The translations under genes and the position numbers were made by a program. Under the pieces are notes generated by a model. It was not told the DNA's origin. It was given only the letters and a program-made list of their open reading frames with translations, and ran no database searches. From Apis mellifera (Eukaryota; Arthropoda; Insecta; Hymenoptera; Apidae), in contig NC_037638.1 in assembly GCF_003254395.2 (NCBI RefSeq), positions 5,001 through 69,000 of the forward strand: 64,000 nt of DNA. The letters are read 5' to 3'. Positions 26,583-38,091 of this stretch are shown here, one piece after another. Positions within the stretch are counted from its first letter, which is position 1, and each line of letters starts with the position of its first letter.

Positions 26583-26666
26583 ATGCCTGTGTCTCAGCCA
26601 GTGCGTGCCAAGAGTTTGTTACGCGCAAACTTGGAAAATTCTCGCGGGCGACTTTTGCAGAGCAGA
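26583..26666 (+). other. PRPS: Possible N-terminal extension of PRPS (28 residues)
   Basis: In frame with and upstream of the canonical Met. It reads MPVSQPVRAKSLLRANLENS then RGRLLQSR: six Arg and one Lys, one acidic residue, several Ser and Leu. That composition resembles a mitochondrial presequence, though it could be untranslated leader or a weakly used start. TTTCTGTTTTAG immediately before it (ending at 26580) looks like a splice acceptor, so a non-coding first exon upstream is possible. Confidence 0.4.
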
Positions 26667-27383
26667 ATGCCAAACATTAAAGTCTTTAGTGGCACATCGC
26701 ATCCAGATTTAGCTCAACGCATTGTTGATAGACTTGGTATTGACATTGGAAAAGTTGTCACGAAGAAATTTAGTAACCTCGAAACATGGTAATAATCGTA
26801 TTCATCGCTATAACCACGTTATTGTCATTGCGTTAAACTAAAGTTCTGACCACGTGTCATCTAAAATTTCACATAATTCTTTCTATCGGATTTATCTTTC
26901 CATAAGGAAAAGAACATTTTTAATACGTTTATCTTAATCATTCCATATTTTCGTTGATTTATCAACCCTGCTAATGTACAAACAACCCTGTCGCGCAAGG
27001 CCGGTTCTCTCAAATATCATCAAACCGCGATATTTAAGTTGAAGGTCAACTAGTACAATTATTAATACACATTCTAATGAATTTTGACAATAACGTAACT
27101 ATAAAAATATTACTATAAAGTAATTATAAAATATTATAACGTATAAGTATATGATAAGTATATGATTTTATTGCCATGTTATTGTTTATTCATATTTAGT
27201 GGTGTCATATTGTTGGTTCATACTATACTTTGCATTCATATTTATAAGTATTCTTTTAAATTCATTAATTTTTTATATAATGATATGTTTATGTATAATA
27301 TATATTAATAAGATTATGATAATTATATTTCTTTCTTTTTTTCTTTTATTTTTTTTTTCCTTTTTTTTTTCTTTCTTTTTTTT

Positions 27384-27427
<44 letters not shown>

Positions 27428-29236
27428 ATTAGTGTGGAAATAGGAGAATCTGTTCGTGGAGAAGATGTGTACATAGTACAAAGTGGAAGCGGAGAAGTAA
27501 ATGACAACTTGATGGAACTGTTAATTATGATCAATGCTTGTAAAATTGCTTCTGCATCTCGAGTAACTGCTGTAATTCCGTGTTTCCCATATGCGAGACA
27601 AGATAAAAAGGATAAGGTAGGATATATTGATAAAATAATATTTATTTTATTTTTTTTAGCAATTGTAACATTATATACATAGAAATTATCAAATTAAAAA
27701 AAATAATGATGATTTTTAAAAAATCAATGAAATCAATTTATTTTATTTATATTATATTATATTAACATAAAAAAATATTTTATCTAGTTTTTCTTATTTT
27801 CTAATATTTTATTTCATTAAATAATGTATCTCTTATGATATATGTGTATATATATATATATATATACATACATATATATATATATAATTATCATATCTTA
27901 TAAGCATATTTGTAAAGTTTATATCAAAATATTCCAATTTTTTAAAATTTTATATGATGATAAATATAATTTATATTGTATTTTGATTTTTGTTTTTATT
28001 TTATTTTTATTAATAATTAGATGGCTATTTCTGCTTATAATTATTTATTTATTATATTTATATATTTTCATTGTTTATTATTTTTGAAATTATAAGTTAC
28101 TCGTATTATTAATATAAATTAATAGAATTAATTAATTAATATATTAATATGTACACATACATGCGCGCGCGCGTACACATATAGGACGCGCGCGCGCACA
28201 CGCACACAAACAAATGAAGCATACAAAGTGTGGATATAAAATACTTATATAAAAAAAATAATTTAGAAAAACTATGCTTTGAATCTAATCTATTCTAAAT
28301 ATATAATATACATAATAATCATTTTATTGATGTATGCTGTCAATTAATATAATTAAATTGCTTTATATATGTAAATAAAGTAGATACTCCTGTAGGGAAG
28401 AAATGCTATATTTATAATTTCTATAAAATAATATAATATTCAAATTCCTAATTTAGCTTTGTATATATTTATCTTTTAATTAAATGTTTATTAAATGTTT
28501 ATGTGCTTATTTCTCCCTATAAACAAGTTTGATATAATAATTATATTTTAAATAATTTATATAGTAAGTTATAATTTTAATCAAAATTATTTATTTTAAG
28601 TATTCTATACAACTAAAGTGCAAAGAAAAATGTGGTTGCCGCAATAAGGAAAGTATGGTTTGTTAAAGAAGAAGTTAAATTTTTTTTGTATCGTATCTTC
28701 ACAGGGTGGTGATGGAGGTGACAAGACAAATTCTAAGAAACAAATTGTCATGAAGTCAAACGAGTGGAAATTCAGGGTAACTTGTAGCGGTCTTTTTTTT
28801 TTTATTCTATTTATTGTTTAATAGCTTTGTAACAGACCAAGGAAATAATATCATATCTGAAATGCAAAATGAATTTTCATCATCATACAAGATATGCTTA
28901 TAAATTTTTGGCTTACATCATTGGGTTGTATCAAATGATATATTTGTTTTGTTTTTTGGAATTTATTATTTTATAGTTTCTTTAAAATCATAATTAATAT
29001 AAATTGATATTAATTGTAAATTGATATATGAGACAAGAAAATGATTTAAAACTTTGGATATACGCTATAAATGTTTTAAATATTTAAATATTCACCATAT
29101 AATAGATATATATAAAATATATATAATAAATATATAAGCAAAAATTTAATATATAAAATATAGAATATATAAAAAAATAATAATGTCTGAAAATTATATA
29201 TATTTATTATTTAAAAAGTAATTTATATTTATAATA

Positions 29237-29267
<31 letters not shown>

Positions 29268-29477
29268 CATATATATATATATAATATAGCATGCATTTGA
29301 AAAATCTAAAATATATATTATATTTTAAAAGATCATTCATTTTATACATTTTATACATTTGGGATAACTTGAAAATACAAAATACATATTTCATGATATA
29401 TATAGTATATACATTATTTAATAAAAATATTTATATTTCACACATAATTTGCATGAAATCATTTTACAAAAATACTA

Positions 29478-29549
<72 letters not shown>

Positions 29550-32500
29550 GTGTGTGTGTATGTATTTGCACACACACACACACATATATATGTGGTCTCG
29601 TTGCAAAATTATATTTCATGTAATATAAACGATATGAAAGTTCATATAATTTTGCAATAAATAATTAACAAAGCTGTAAACAACAAATATAACCGAAGTA
29701 TTACGTTTAGTAATTATCAGAAGGTTATCAAAAGTTAGATAACCCGTATGAATGTTGCAAAATTAATATCAGAATTCATCGAGGGGGGCCTTTTATACAT
29801 TCATATAATAATATTTACATCATTGTCTATTGAGAGAATGCAGCTTAATCTATTAAATCTTTTTTTGAAAAATTTATTAATATTTTTTTTAAATTTTTAA
29901 TAATTGCCTATATCATAACATTTTAAAGAAATAAGCACAATAAAGGAATATTGATTTCATAAAAATTTAATCAATATTATAAGAAATATAATAAAAATTA
30001 TTATTACGATTTAACTTTTAATAATCTTTATATATAGCATATTGTAGTATTCTATACCAATAATAAATTTAAATTATTGGTAATATAATTCTTGTTAAAA
30101 GATTGATATTTTACTCATTAAATTAAATTCTGAATAGTTGGGTATTTTCAGGATTTTGTGCTCGACCTCTCTACAGTGAGTATAAGAACAATAAAATTGT
30201 AATGTTTGTCGAGTGTAACGTTTGTATTTATAACTCGATAAACAAAATTCGATTTTTTAATATTATTCTTAATTTCTTAATTTCTTTTAAAATTATTTTT
30301 GTAGGACTAACAATACTTATAATTATTGCTATATATAGTACAAATAAATAATAATAATTGAATGAATGGAATTATCTGTGATCATAAAGCACATTGTTAT
30401 TTGAATAAGAGGGCAAAATATTAATATAATAGTATTTTATATACATTCTTAATAATCTATATATACATAATGGGATATAAACTTATATGTTAAATGGGTA
30501 CTAATTTAATTACTATTAATTTATAAAACTATTGTTGTTTAAATATACTAATCAAAAAGTGCCAATCTTATTAACGAAATAATGCTTTTGCAAGAAAAAA
30601 TTGTGATTGTGTTGTTTTATCAATAGAATGTTATATCAAAGAATGACTTACAAAAAAAACAAATTTTTAAAATAATTAATGTTAAATTAGAGTTTTTAAA
30701 ATTTATTAAGATAATCTAATTATAATTATCTTTTAGACCATAATGCATTTGTGTTTATTTAAAGAATATATTTATTAATAATATTTATACAATATCAAAA
30801 TGTACATGATCATAATTCTAAAATTATAAAATTTATTTTGTCATTCTTTCAAATTTATTTAATTTATTATTATGCAAAATCAAGAAATCAAAATGCATTG
30901 TGTATTATAATTTAGTTTGAATTTTGCTTTACTTACATTTTCTTGTTGAGTCTAACTGGGGTGCATTTGCAACATATTGTTTTTGTTTTTATGTGTATAT
31001 ACACAAATACAATATATTTGTAACGAATATTTTAATATATACATAGCCATTGTATTCATATTTTGTCCCCTCTAAAGAATTAAATTTCTGTTGTGATATA
31101 TATTTTTTACAAAAAAAATTTTACAAGTTAATATACTCCCCTATTTATTGACCTCGTATAGCTTTCTAAAATGTTTTCAAAATTTTAATGGCAATTTTTT
31201 TAAATTGCAGGATATTTCCAGTTGCAAATGGACTTGAGAGACTTGTGTAATTTTATAAAATTGAAATTAGTAATTTCTTTTTTTCAGAGTCGTGCACCTA
31301 TTTCAGCAAAATTAGTAGCAAATATGCTATCGGTAGCAGGAGCTGATCATATTATTACAATGGATTTGCATGCTAGTCAAATACAGGGATTTTTTGATAT
31401 TCCAGTTGACAATTTATTTGCTGAACCAGCTGTTTTAAAATGGATTAAAGAAAATATTATAGAATGGCGAAATAGCATTATTGTTTCGCCAGATGCTGGT
31501 GGTGCTAAAAGGTAATTCAAAATTAACATTAATATAAAATAAATATATGAATATATAGAATAAAATATGGAGATCATCTTAACAGGGTAACATCAATCGC
31601 TGATCGATTAAATGTTGAATTTGCTCTTATACATAAAGAAAGAAAAAAGGCGAATGAGGTTGCTAGTATGGTATTAGTTGGAGATGTAAAAGACAGAGTT
31701 GCTATTCTAGTAGATGATATGGCCGACACTTGTGGGACTATTTGTCATGCAGCAGAAAAACTTTTAGAAGCTGGAGCAACAAAAGTATATGCAATTTTAA
31801 CACATGGCATTTTCAGTGGCCCAGCGATTAGTAGAATTAATAATGCCTGTTTTGAAGCTGTGGTAGTAACAAATACCATTCCTCAAGATGGTCATATGAA
31901 GGATTGTCCAAAAATACAGGTATAATAATAATTGTAACATATTATTTTATAATATATATAGTTACAAGATATATATTTATGCAATTAACATAAGCTATAA
32001 TTTAAAAAAAAATGTTAAGATCATCCAATTAAAATTAAACTATACAATTTTGATACATATAATCTTTTTTTTAATTTATGATTTATTTTTTATTCTTTGT
32101 ATAAAAAAAAAAAGATATTCAAAGTCAAAACATATTTTATTTATTTGCAAAATTTACCATATGAAAGATAAGAAAATGTAAATGTAAAAGGGAATTATTT
32201 TACATCTTTACTTATCTTTTATATATACTAAATTTTATGAAACTAAAATTAAAATATCTTTTACATGTTTTTGGATACAAGTTTTTTTATTATTTTAGAA
32301 TTATATAGTTTGGTCCAGTCAATTTGAAATATAATATAATTTCAACGACATAACGATGTTTTTCAATATCAAATGGTATAAGTCAAATGTAAATAATAAT
32401 AAAGATAAAGATGTATCTAAATAAAGAAAATGAGTTGAAAATATAAAGTGATATGTAGAAAGATTTATTTTTGAATGAATCGATATTAGAAAATTCATCG

Positions 32501-32651
32501 AGTATATGTATATGTATAATCTCATTTATTTTCAACTTGTGCGTGTATTAATTAAATAATATTAATTAGATAAAAAGATATAAACATTGAAATAAAATTA
32601 ATTACATTTTTTTTATCATAAAATTTTTTTTTATCACTTTTATTTTATTCT

Positions 32652-32724
<73 letters not shown>

Positions 32725-33311
32725 ATAATATAATATAATATAATTAAATATATACGTTTTCAACAATGATTTATTTAGGAATGAAACTCTATAAAAAAAA
32801 AAATTATATTTTCTTATGTATTTAGATTCTCTTCTGATTTTCATAAAAAATGATATTATTACTAGATTATGAATATGTTTATGCACTTAAATATTTTAAA
32901 TGCATAATTTTATACATAAAATATTTTAATATAAAATCTATGGAATATAAATATAGATGTTTTGATTAAGATTATTACAAAAATGTGTAATAAAAAATAT
33001 AAGATTCTATCTAAAAAAAAATTTAAATATAAGTTTTACAAATTTCTTTAAGATTATTTTAAAAATAATTATCATCAAGATATTTCGCTTTCAATATAAT
33101 TTTATTTTTATTTTATTTCTAATATATCGTATCATTTAATAATCATATAGAAATAATCATATCATATATTTAAAAAAGATATTTATGTGAATATAATATT
33201 ATATTTTTTTTGTTTTAGTGTATTGATGTATCAATGATGTTTGCTGAGGCTGTAAGGCGGACTCACAACGGTGAATCTGTATCGTACCTGTTTTCAAATG
33301 TACCGTATTAA
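26583..33311 (+). CDS. PRPS: Ribose-phosphate pyrophosphokinase (PRPP synthetase)
   Basis: Constitutive exons: 26583-26788, 27433-27616, 31288-31511, 31586-31919, 33219-33311; 1041 nt, 346 aa from the first Met. From the inner Met at 26667 (MPNIKVFSGTSHPDL) the protein is 318 aa, exactly the usual animal PRPS length, so this is probably the main start. The upstream 28 residues are Arg/Ser/Leu-rich with a single Glu. It makes PRPP from ribose 5-phosphate and ATP for purine, pyrimidine and pyridine nucleotide synthesis. Key parts, numbered from the inner Met: YARQDKKDK ending at 102 (flexible regulatory loop), SRAPISAKLVANML from 103, DLHASQIQGFFD, SPDAGGAKR, and the PRPP loop VDDMADTCGT with Asp220, Asp221 and Asp224. 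It ends THNGESVSYLF plus a short tail. The 3.7-kb intron between residues 102 and 103 contains two candidate in-frame cassette exons, listed separately. No key residue is missing. Confidence 0.95.
27330..27420. repeat. Long T-rich tract before PRPS exon 2
   Basis: About 90 bases almost entirely T with scattered C, ending roughly 12 bases before the acceptor of exon 27433-27616. It doubles as an oversized polypyrimidine tract. Confidence 0.85.
28163..28208. repeat. GC/CA alternating repeat in PRPS intron
   Basis: Two GCGCGCGC blocks with CACACA flanks, alternating purine-pyrimidine throughout. Confidence 0.8.
28705..28776 (+). CDS. PRPS: Candidate PRPS cassette exon A (24 codons)
   Basis: Flanked by a strong acceptor (GTATCGTATCTTCACAG) and a donor (CAGG|GTAACT). 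It is 72 nt, phase 0 on both sides, with no stop, and encodes GGDGGDKTNSKK then QIVMKSNEWKFR. Inclusion would insert 24 residues between Lys102 and Ser103 of PRPS, within the loop that family structures assign to allosteric regulation. The sequence is clearly more complex than the AT-rich intron around it. The encoded peptide is not part of the standard enzyme, so this exon would be alternatively spliced. Confidence 0.55.
29225..29283. repeat. (TA)n with GTA/CAT interruptions
   Basis: TA-rich repeat in the PRPS intron upstream of microexon B. Confidence 0.8.
29488..29592. repeat. Compound (TA)n(TG)n(CA)n repeat
   Basis: TA units run into TG units and, after a short spacer (TATTTG), CA units. 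The TG and CA arms are complementary and could form a hairpin. Confidence 0.85.
30152..30175 (+). CDS. PRPS: Candidate PRPS microexon B (8 codons)
   Basis: A 24-nt segment lies between GGTATTTTCAG and the strong donor ACA|GTGAGTATAAG. It is phase 0, open, and encodes DFVLDLST. It sits in the same intron as cassette A and would insert at the same point of the protein, alone or together with A. Small size makes chance occurrence possible. Confidence 0.35.
32660..32745. repeat. (TA)n followed by (TAA)n/(TAATA)n
   Basis: TA run, then ATA/ATAATA units, in the last PRPS intron (31920-33218). Confidence 0.85.
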
Positions 33312-35294
33312 ATACAAATCTTCCTGATAATGTACTCGTTTAAATTATGTAAGAAGAATGTAATCTTTTTACATCCATTTACTGTTATTCTTAGTTTAGT
33401 TAAACTTATTTGTCTTAGGAGTAAATTTGGGATAAACACCAATATCCCGTTTTTAATTTGAAAACCATATGTATTTTTTTCTTTAATAGACGTGTGTAGG
33501 AGACATTAGATGCATACTATACTCTCCATTTTAAAAGAAAAGTAAGTTAATAAGTAATAGATGCAAACAGAAGCTTCGGAGTAAAATTTTTTAAAAATAA
33601 TTAAATTTTCGTTAAATTGCCACTTCATATGCAGAATATATCCATATAGAATATATGATTATTCTATTCTTTTATAATTTAATTTGATTAATTATTACGG
33701 TATGAAATAACATTATATATGTGGCAATTATATGAGACTGGGGATAAAAAGTATTGTAATAAATGCAAACAGACATTCATACCATATGGCGATATAACTA
33801 CGCCATAGAGGCATATTTCATTTTTTACCGTTATGTATAAAAATTTCCAATATGTAAGTACAATTTTTCAATTTATAATATTATGCGTTAAAGCAAATTA
33901 ACTTTTTACTTTTTATCTGATATGATGTAGTATATCGTATATAAATTTACTACATTGTATACAACAGAAAAAAAGAAAAATCAAGAAGATATATTTTTTT
34001 CGATTATCTTTTACTACTACATTACAATTTTTAAAGAAAGGAAAAAAATATCGTCATTTATATGAACGTAATCCTATTATCGAAAATAATTATGCTCATT
34101 TCATAGAGGAAAGTGAATTTACAATTACTAAAGCTTTGGACCAATATTATATAATATTGAAAATATAAGTCAATATATAGATACAGCATTGTTTATATGC
34201 AAATTTTTCTCAATTTAAAAAAGTACTACTTGTTATAATAAATTGGATATTATAATAAATATTTTTAAAAAATGTAATTTGAATTTAAATGTTTTATTAC
34301 TATGATAAAAATTATGTACATTTTACTATTAATATTATTTTATTATCGTACCATTAGTTCAAACGATTAAAGCATTTTTAGAAATATTTTATTTTCTTTA
34401 AAAATTATATCATTCGTAAAATGTAACTAAAATCTCAAATTATTCGATTGATTAAATATAAAGTTTTAATATATTGAATTTTCGTTACTAATTAGAACAT
34501 ATTGTTCTATTTCCTATATATTAAATTTTAATACTCAAATATTATTCTATATTGCACGTTATTATTAATGAATATTGTTTATTACATTAAAAATTACAAA
34601 TAATCTATGAATTATGAATTAATTATTTACGATGTATATGTAATATACGATGTACACTGCGATATCAAATATTTTGCTGACAAAATAAATAATTAAAATT
34701 TTGTGTACACTCGACAAAAACATGACAAAGACGTATATAACTTAACTTATTATATTATATACAATAACTTAATAAAAATGAAATTATGTAATTTTCGTAT
34801 AAAAAAATATACAGTATGCAGGAGTCTTGTAATATTTGAATACTTTGAAGTATTTTTAATTTCTTTAACATATTTGTAAAATAGTTTCTTAAAATAATAT
34901 AACTAAAATTTCATAAGTACAAAAGTGTTCTATTTACATGTTATTTTATATGAATAAAATTAATGAATAATATTTTAAAAAATGATTATAATATTTTTAC
35001 ATTTGTAAAGATAAGTAAAGATAAACAAACTTGGTAATATTAAAAATTATTTTCAGCGTTTGTTAAGTATTTTAAAAAACTAGGCAATATTAATATCAAT
35101 ATCTGAGAATTATAATTTTTTTATATGTGATCTGCAATTTTCTAGAATAGTATTAAATATAAAAGATAATGTAATATGTAACAAAATTCATAAAAATATA
35201 TACATAAATAAATTAATGTTTTTTTTATATATACTTGATTAATATGTTTGTATGTAAGAAATGTAATGAAATTTATTACTATATTTAATCTTTT
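33312..35294. other. Convergent 3' flank of PRPS and the metallophosphoesterase gene
   Basis: About 2 kb, AT-rich, without coding frames. The first 500-600 bp after the PRPS stop is less simple in sequence and probably 3' UTR. On the minus strand a TTTATT at about 35270 lies very close to the metallophosphoesterase stop. No repeats or RNA genes recognised. Confidence 0.5.
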
Positions 35295-36563
35295 TTATGA
35301 TTTATAATGACCAGATGGTAATGTTATATCGAAGACTACTGGTGGATTACTTGGTAAATAATTTAAATCGCATGTTGATGCATTTACATATATTATTTTT
35401 CCATCGGTTGAGATACCATATCCTATAATATGATATACATATATAATTAATATGAAAGAAAAACGAACTAATTTAATGATATACCTTCGTGTATATGACC
35501 AAAAACATGGTACTTTGGTTTAACTCGATTTTGAACCGTAGAAAGTAATTCGACGCATCCAGCTCTTACACCGCTACAACACAAATCTCCATGTCCTACA
35601 GGTGGTGTATGTGTTACAAGAATATCTGTATCTGATGGTATCATTTCCCATTTTGAAAGACATGCTTCTCCACGAGGTACATTAAATGCCCATTTACAAA
35701 ATTCTGGTTGCCTAAAATATAAAAAATTTTTAAAGAAATATGATATATAAAATATTTCTATAATGCAAAATATTCACCATGGAGTGCCATATATCTTTAT
35801 TCCGTGTATTATAATTTCTGAATCTTCTAAATAAATACAATTTGTCAAATAATCTTTAATATTAGTAGTCTGTATTGCTTCTGCGAGAGTATCTTTGGAC
35901 ATTCCTAATGTAGGTATGTTATCAAGAATGCTGGTCCCTGTATGTTTTTGACGATTACCACTGGTTTGTAAAGAAAAGGGATGAGTAAATGTAGGATCAA
36001 AGCTAAGTTCATGATTACCAGCTATAACAATTTTATTTCTGTGTGGTAAATTACCTATAACAAAATAATTATTATTATATGCTAGATATAAATCTATAAA
36101 AAAAACATATCAAATTACCAATCCAATCATTAAAGTCTATAACTTCTTGTAAACTACCACATTTTGTAAAATCTCCAGCATGTATAAAGACATCTCCCAT
36201 AGGTATATCAAATTTTATAAATGGTGTTAATGAATGAGTATCGCTCATACAAACAACACGAAGCTAAAATATTTAAACATTAATAAATTACAATAAATTA
36301 TTTTTTCGTAAAATATAAATTCAATAAATTATTTATAAATTACAATAAATATCTAATATTGATTCTATAAAACAATTTTAGGTTAAATTCAACAAATATT
36401 TTTAATAAAAAAAAGCTAACAAATAATTTAAATGTTTTACCTTATCATTCGGCGCATCAGTTGTTGGAAGTTTAGTATTTATTTTAATAACTTTTTGCTG
36501 TTGTGATAATTCATGCCAAGCTGCCGTAGGATTGTTTGTCAATGGATGAATTTCTATCATCAT
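35295..36563 (-). CDS. MPPED-family metallophosphoesterase
   Basis: Five exons: 36563-36441, 36263-36119, 36054-35778, 35711-35485, 35422-35295; 900 nt, 299 aa, in the range of MPPED1/MPPED2. Metal-binding motifs are all present: Asp49 and His51 in VVCMSDTHS, Asp72 in FIHAGDFT, GNHE at 102-105, His216 in VTHTPPVGHGD, and His254 and His256 in FGHIHEGYG. The intact His at 254 matters because mammalian MPPED2 is known to have Gly there, which lowers activity; this one looks catalytically competent. Family members hydrolyse phosphodiesters, including cyclic nucleotides in vitro; the physiological substrate is unclear. The N-terminal 40 residues are variable and their start is less certain (two adjacent Met codons at 36563). 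It is tail-to-tail with PRPS and head-to-head with the acyl-CoA dehydrogenase gene. Confidence 0.92.
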
Positions 36564-38091
36564 GCTAAAAAGATTATGACAATTTCTTGTCAAATAATTT
36601 AAAAAAATAAAAAAAAAGATCTATTTTTTTAACTTCATTGTATCTTTCATAAAACAATATTAACTGGATTCAAAGAAAACTCTATACATCGAAGACTATA
36701 GATTTACACATGTATTACATATTTTGCTTGTTCTCGTTTACAAATTAAACATTTACATTTTATTATATACTTATAATGTTAATATTTTGTATAATTTTCT
36801 GCTTGTCAATTTGTGGAATTATATTTTAAATATATACAAATATAAATAATTAATTTAAATTCGATCAAATTTAAAATTTTCTTTAAGATATTTAAATAAT
36901 GTAAATAATAATATGTAAATAATTAAAATTTATTTATACATATATATATATATATTTTATTAAGATTATTAAGATTCTATTATTATTATTATTATTTTTT
37001 CAATTATTATTATTTTTTCAATATCGATTACAATATTGATAAATATACGTGATGAAAATTATAATTTGTGCATTTCCGCATAAATAGATATTGGTAAATG
37101 ATATTGATTTTGTAGATTAAAAAGATTTTGACGCAAACAGCGTATAAAATAAAAAATTGATTGAAAAAAGTTGAAAAAGAACTGTCTTTAATAATCGAAT
37201 CATATTAAGAATTGTAATTTTATATCTTATATTATACATTGTGACAGAACAAATAAATAATTATAAATAATAATATCGTGCATATTTTATTTATTCGCAA
37301 AATTATTTAAAAGAATAATATTTAAATATTTTCATTTTTAAATAATCGAAAAAGCTGAATTTTTATTTGGCACCATATAATATATGATATCGAAGATCTG
37401 TTTTTAGTTTTTTTTTATAAATTTGATGTCAAAATTTGGTTTGATATCAAAATAGATTTGATATTAAAATCAATCTACAATGATAATATGGATAAAATTT
37501 TCTAGTTAAACTAGAAAATTTGTAGATATTTAGTATTATATTATAATATAATACAAAAAAATATATATAAAATATATTATTTAAATAATATAAATAAAAT
37601 ATACTATTTACTAGATTAATTATAGTGGAAAATAATAATTACATGTATAATTATGAAAACTTTATTGTTTTAAATTAGTTAAATTGAATAATTGAATAAG
37701 TGAAAGTGGTAGGGGAATTGAATTTTAGTATAAAGAAATAACGTTTCGTTGTTTTCGTCATTAGTCTAAGGTTCAAAAAGATTAGGAACAGTGATGATAA
37801 GTAATATTCTATTTTCGGTGTAATTATTAGCAAATATTTCTTTTCGATATATTTAACGATAACTTTAACGAATAAAATAAATTTTAGTTTTGTTAATAAT
37901 CCACAAATTTTTATTTTTAATAATACATTTTATATATGAATATTAATATAAAATTTTTGTAAGAATTCTTAATAAAATCAACGTTTCATATATATAAAGT
38001 TTATAAATTTCAATATATTAAAAATTAAAAACGAAGTTATAAAAGAACGATTTTAAAATTGTACATATTATAAAGACAAAAAACTATCAAA
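36564..38091. promoter_or_regulatory. Divergent promoter region between metallophosphoesterase and acyl-CoA dehydrogenase
   Basis: About 1.5 kb between head-to-head starts, extremely AT-rich. A small (TA)n lies near 36940-36956. A somewhat more mixed patch at 37690-37800 (containing AACGTTTCGTTGTTTTCG) may mark the dehydrogenase promoter. CTTTTTAG directly before the metallophosphoesterase Met codons resembles an acceptor, so its true first exon may lie further up within this region. Confidence 0.4.

Noticed and set aside
31211..31244. A third PRPS cassette exon starting after ATTGCAG
   Set aside because: In the required phase it hits a stop codon after eight codons; only the alternative acceptor at 31221 keeps the frame.
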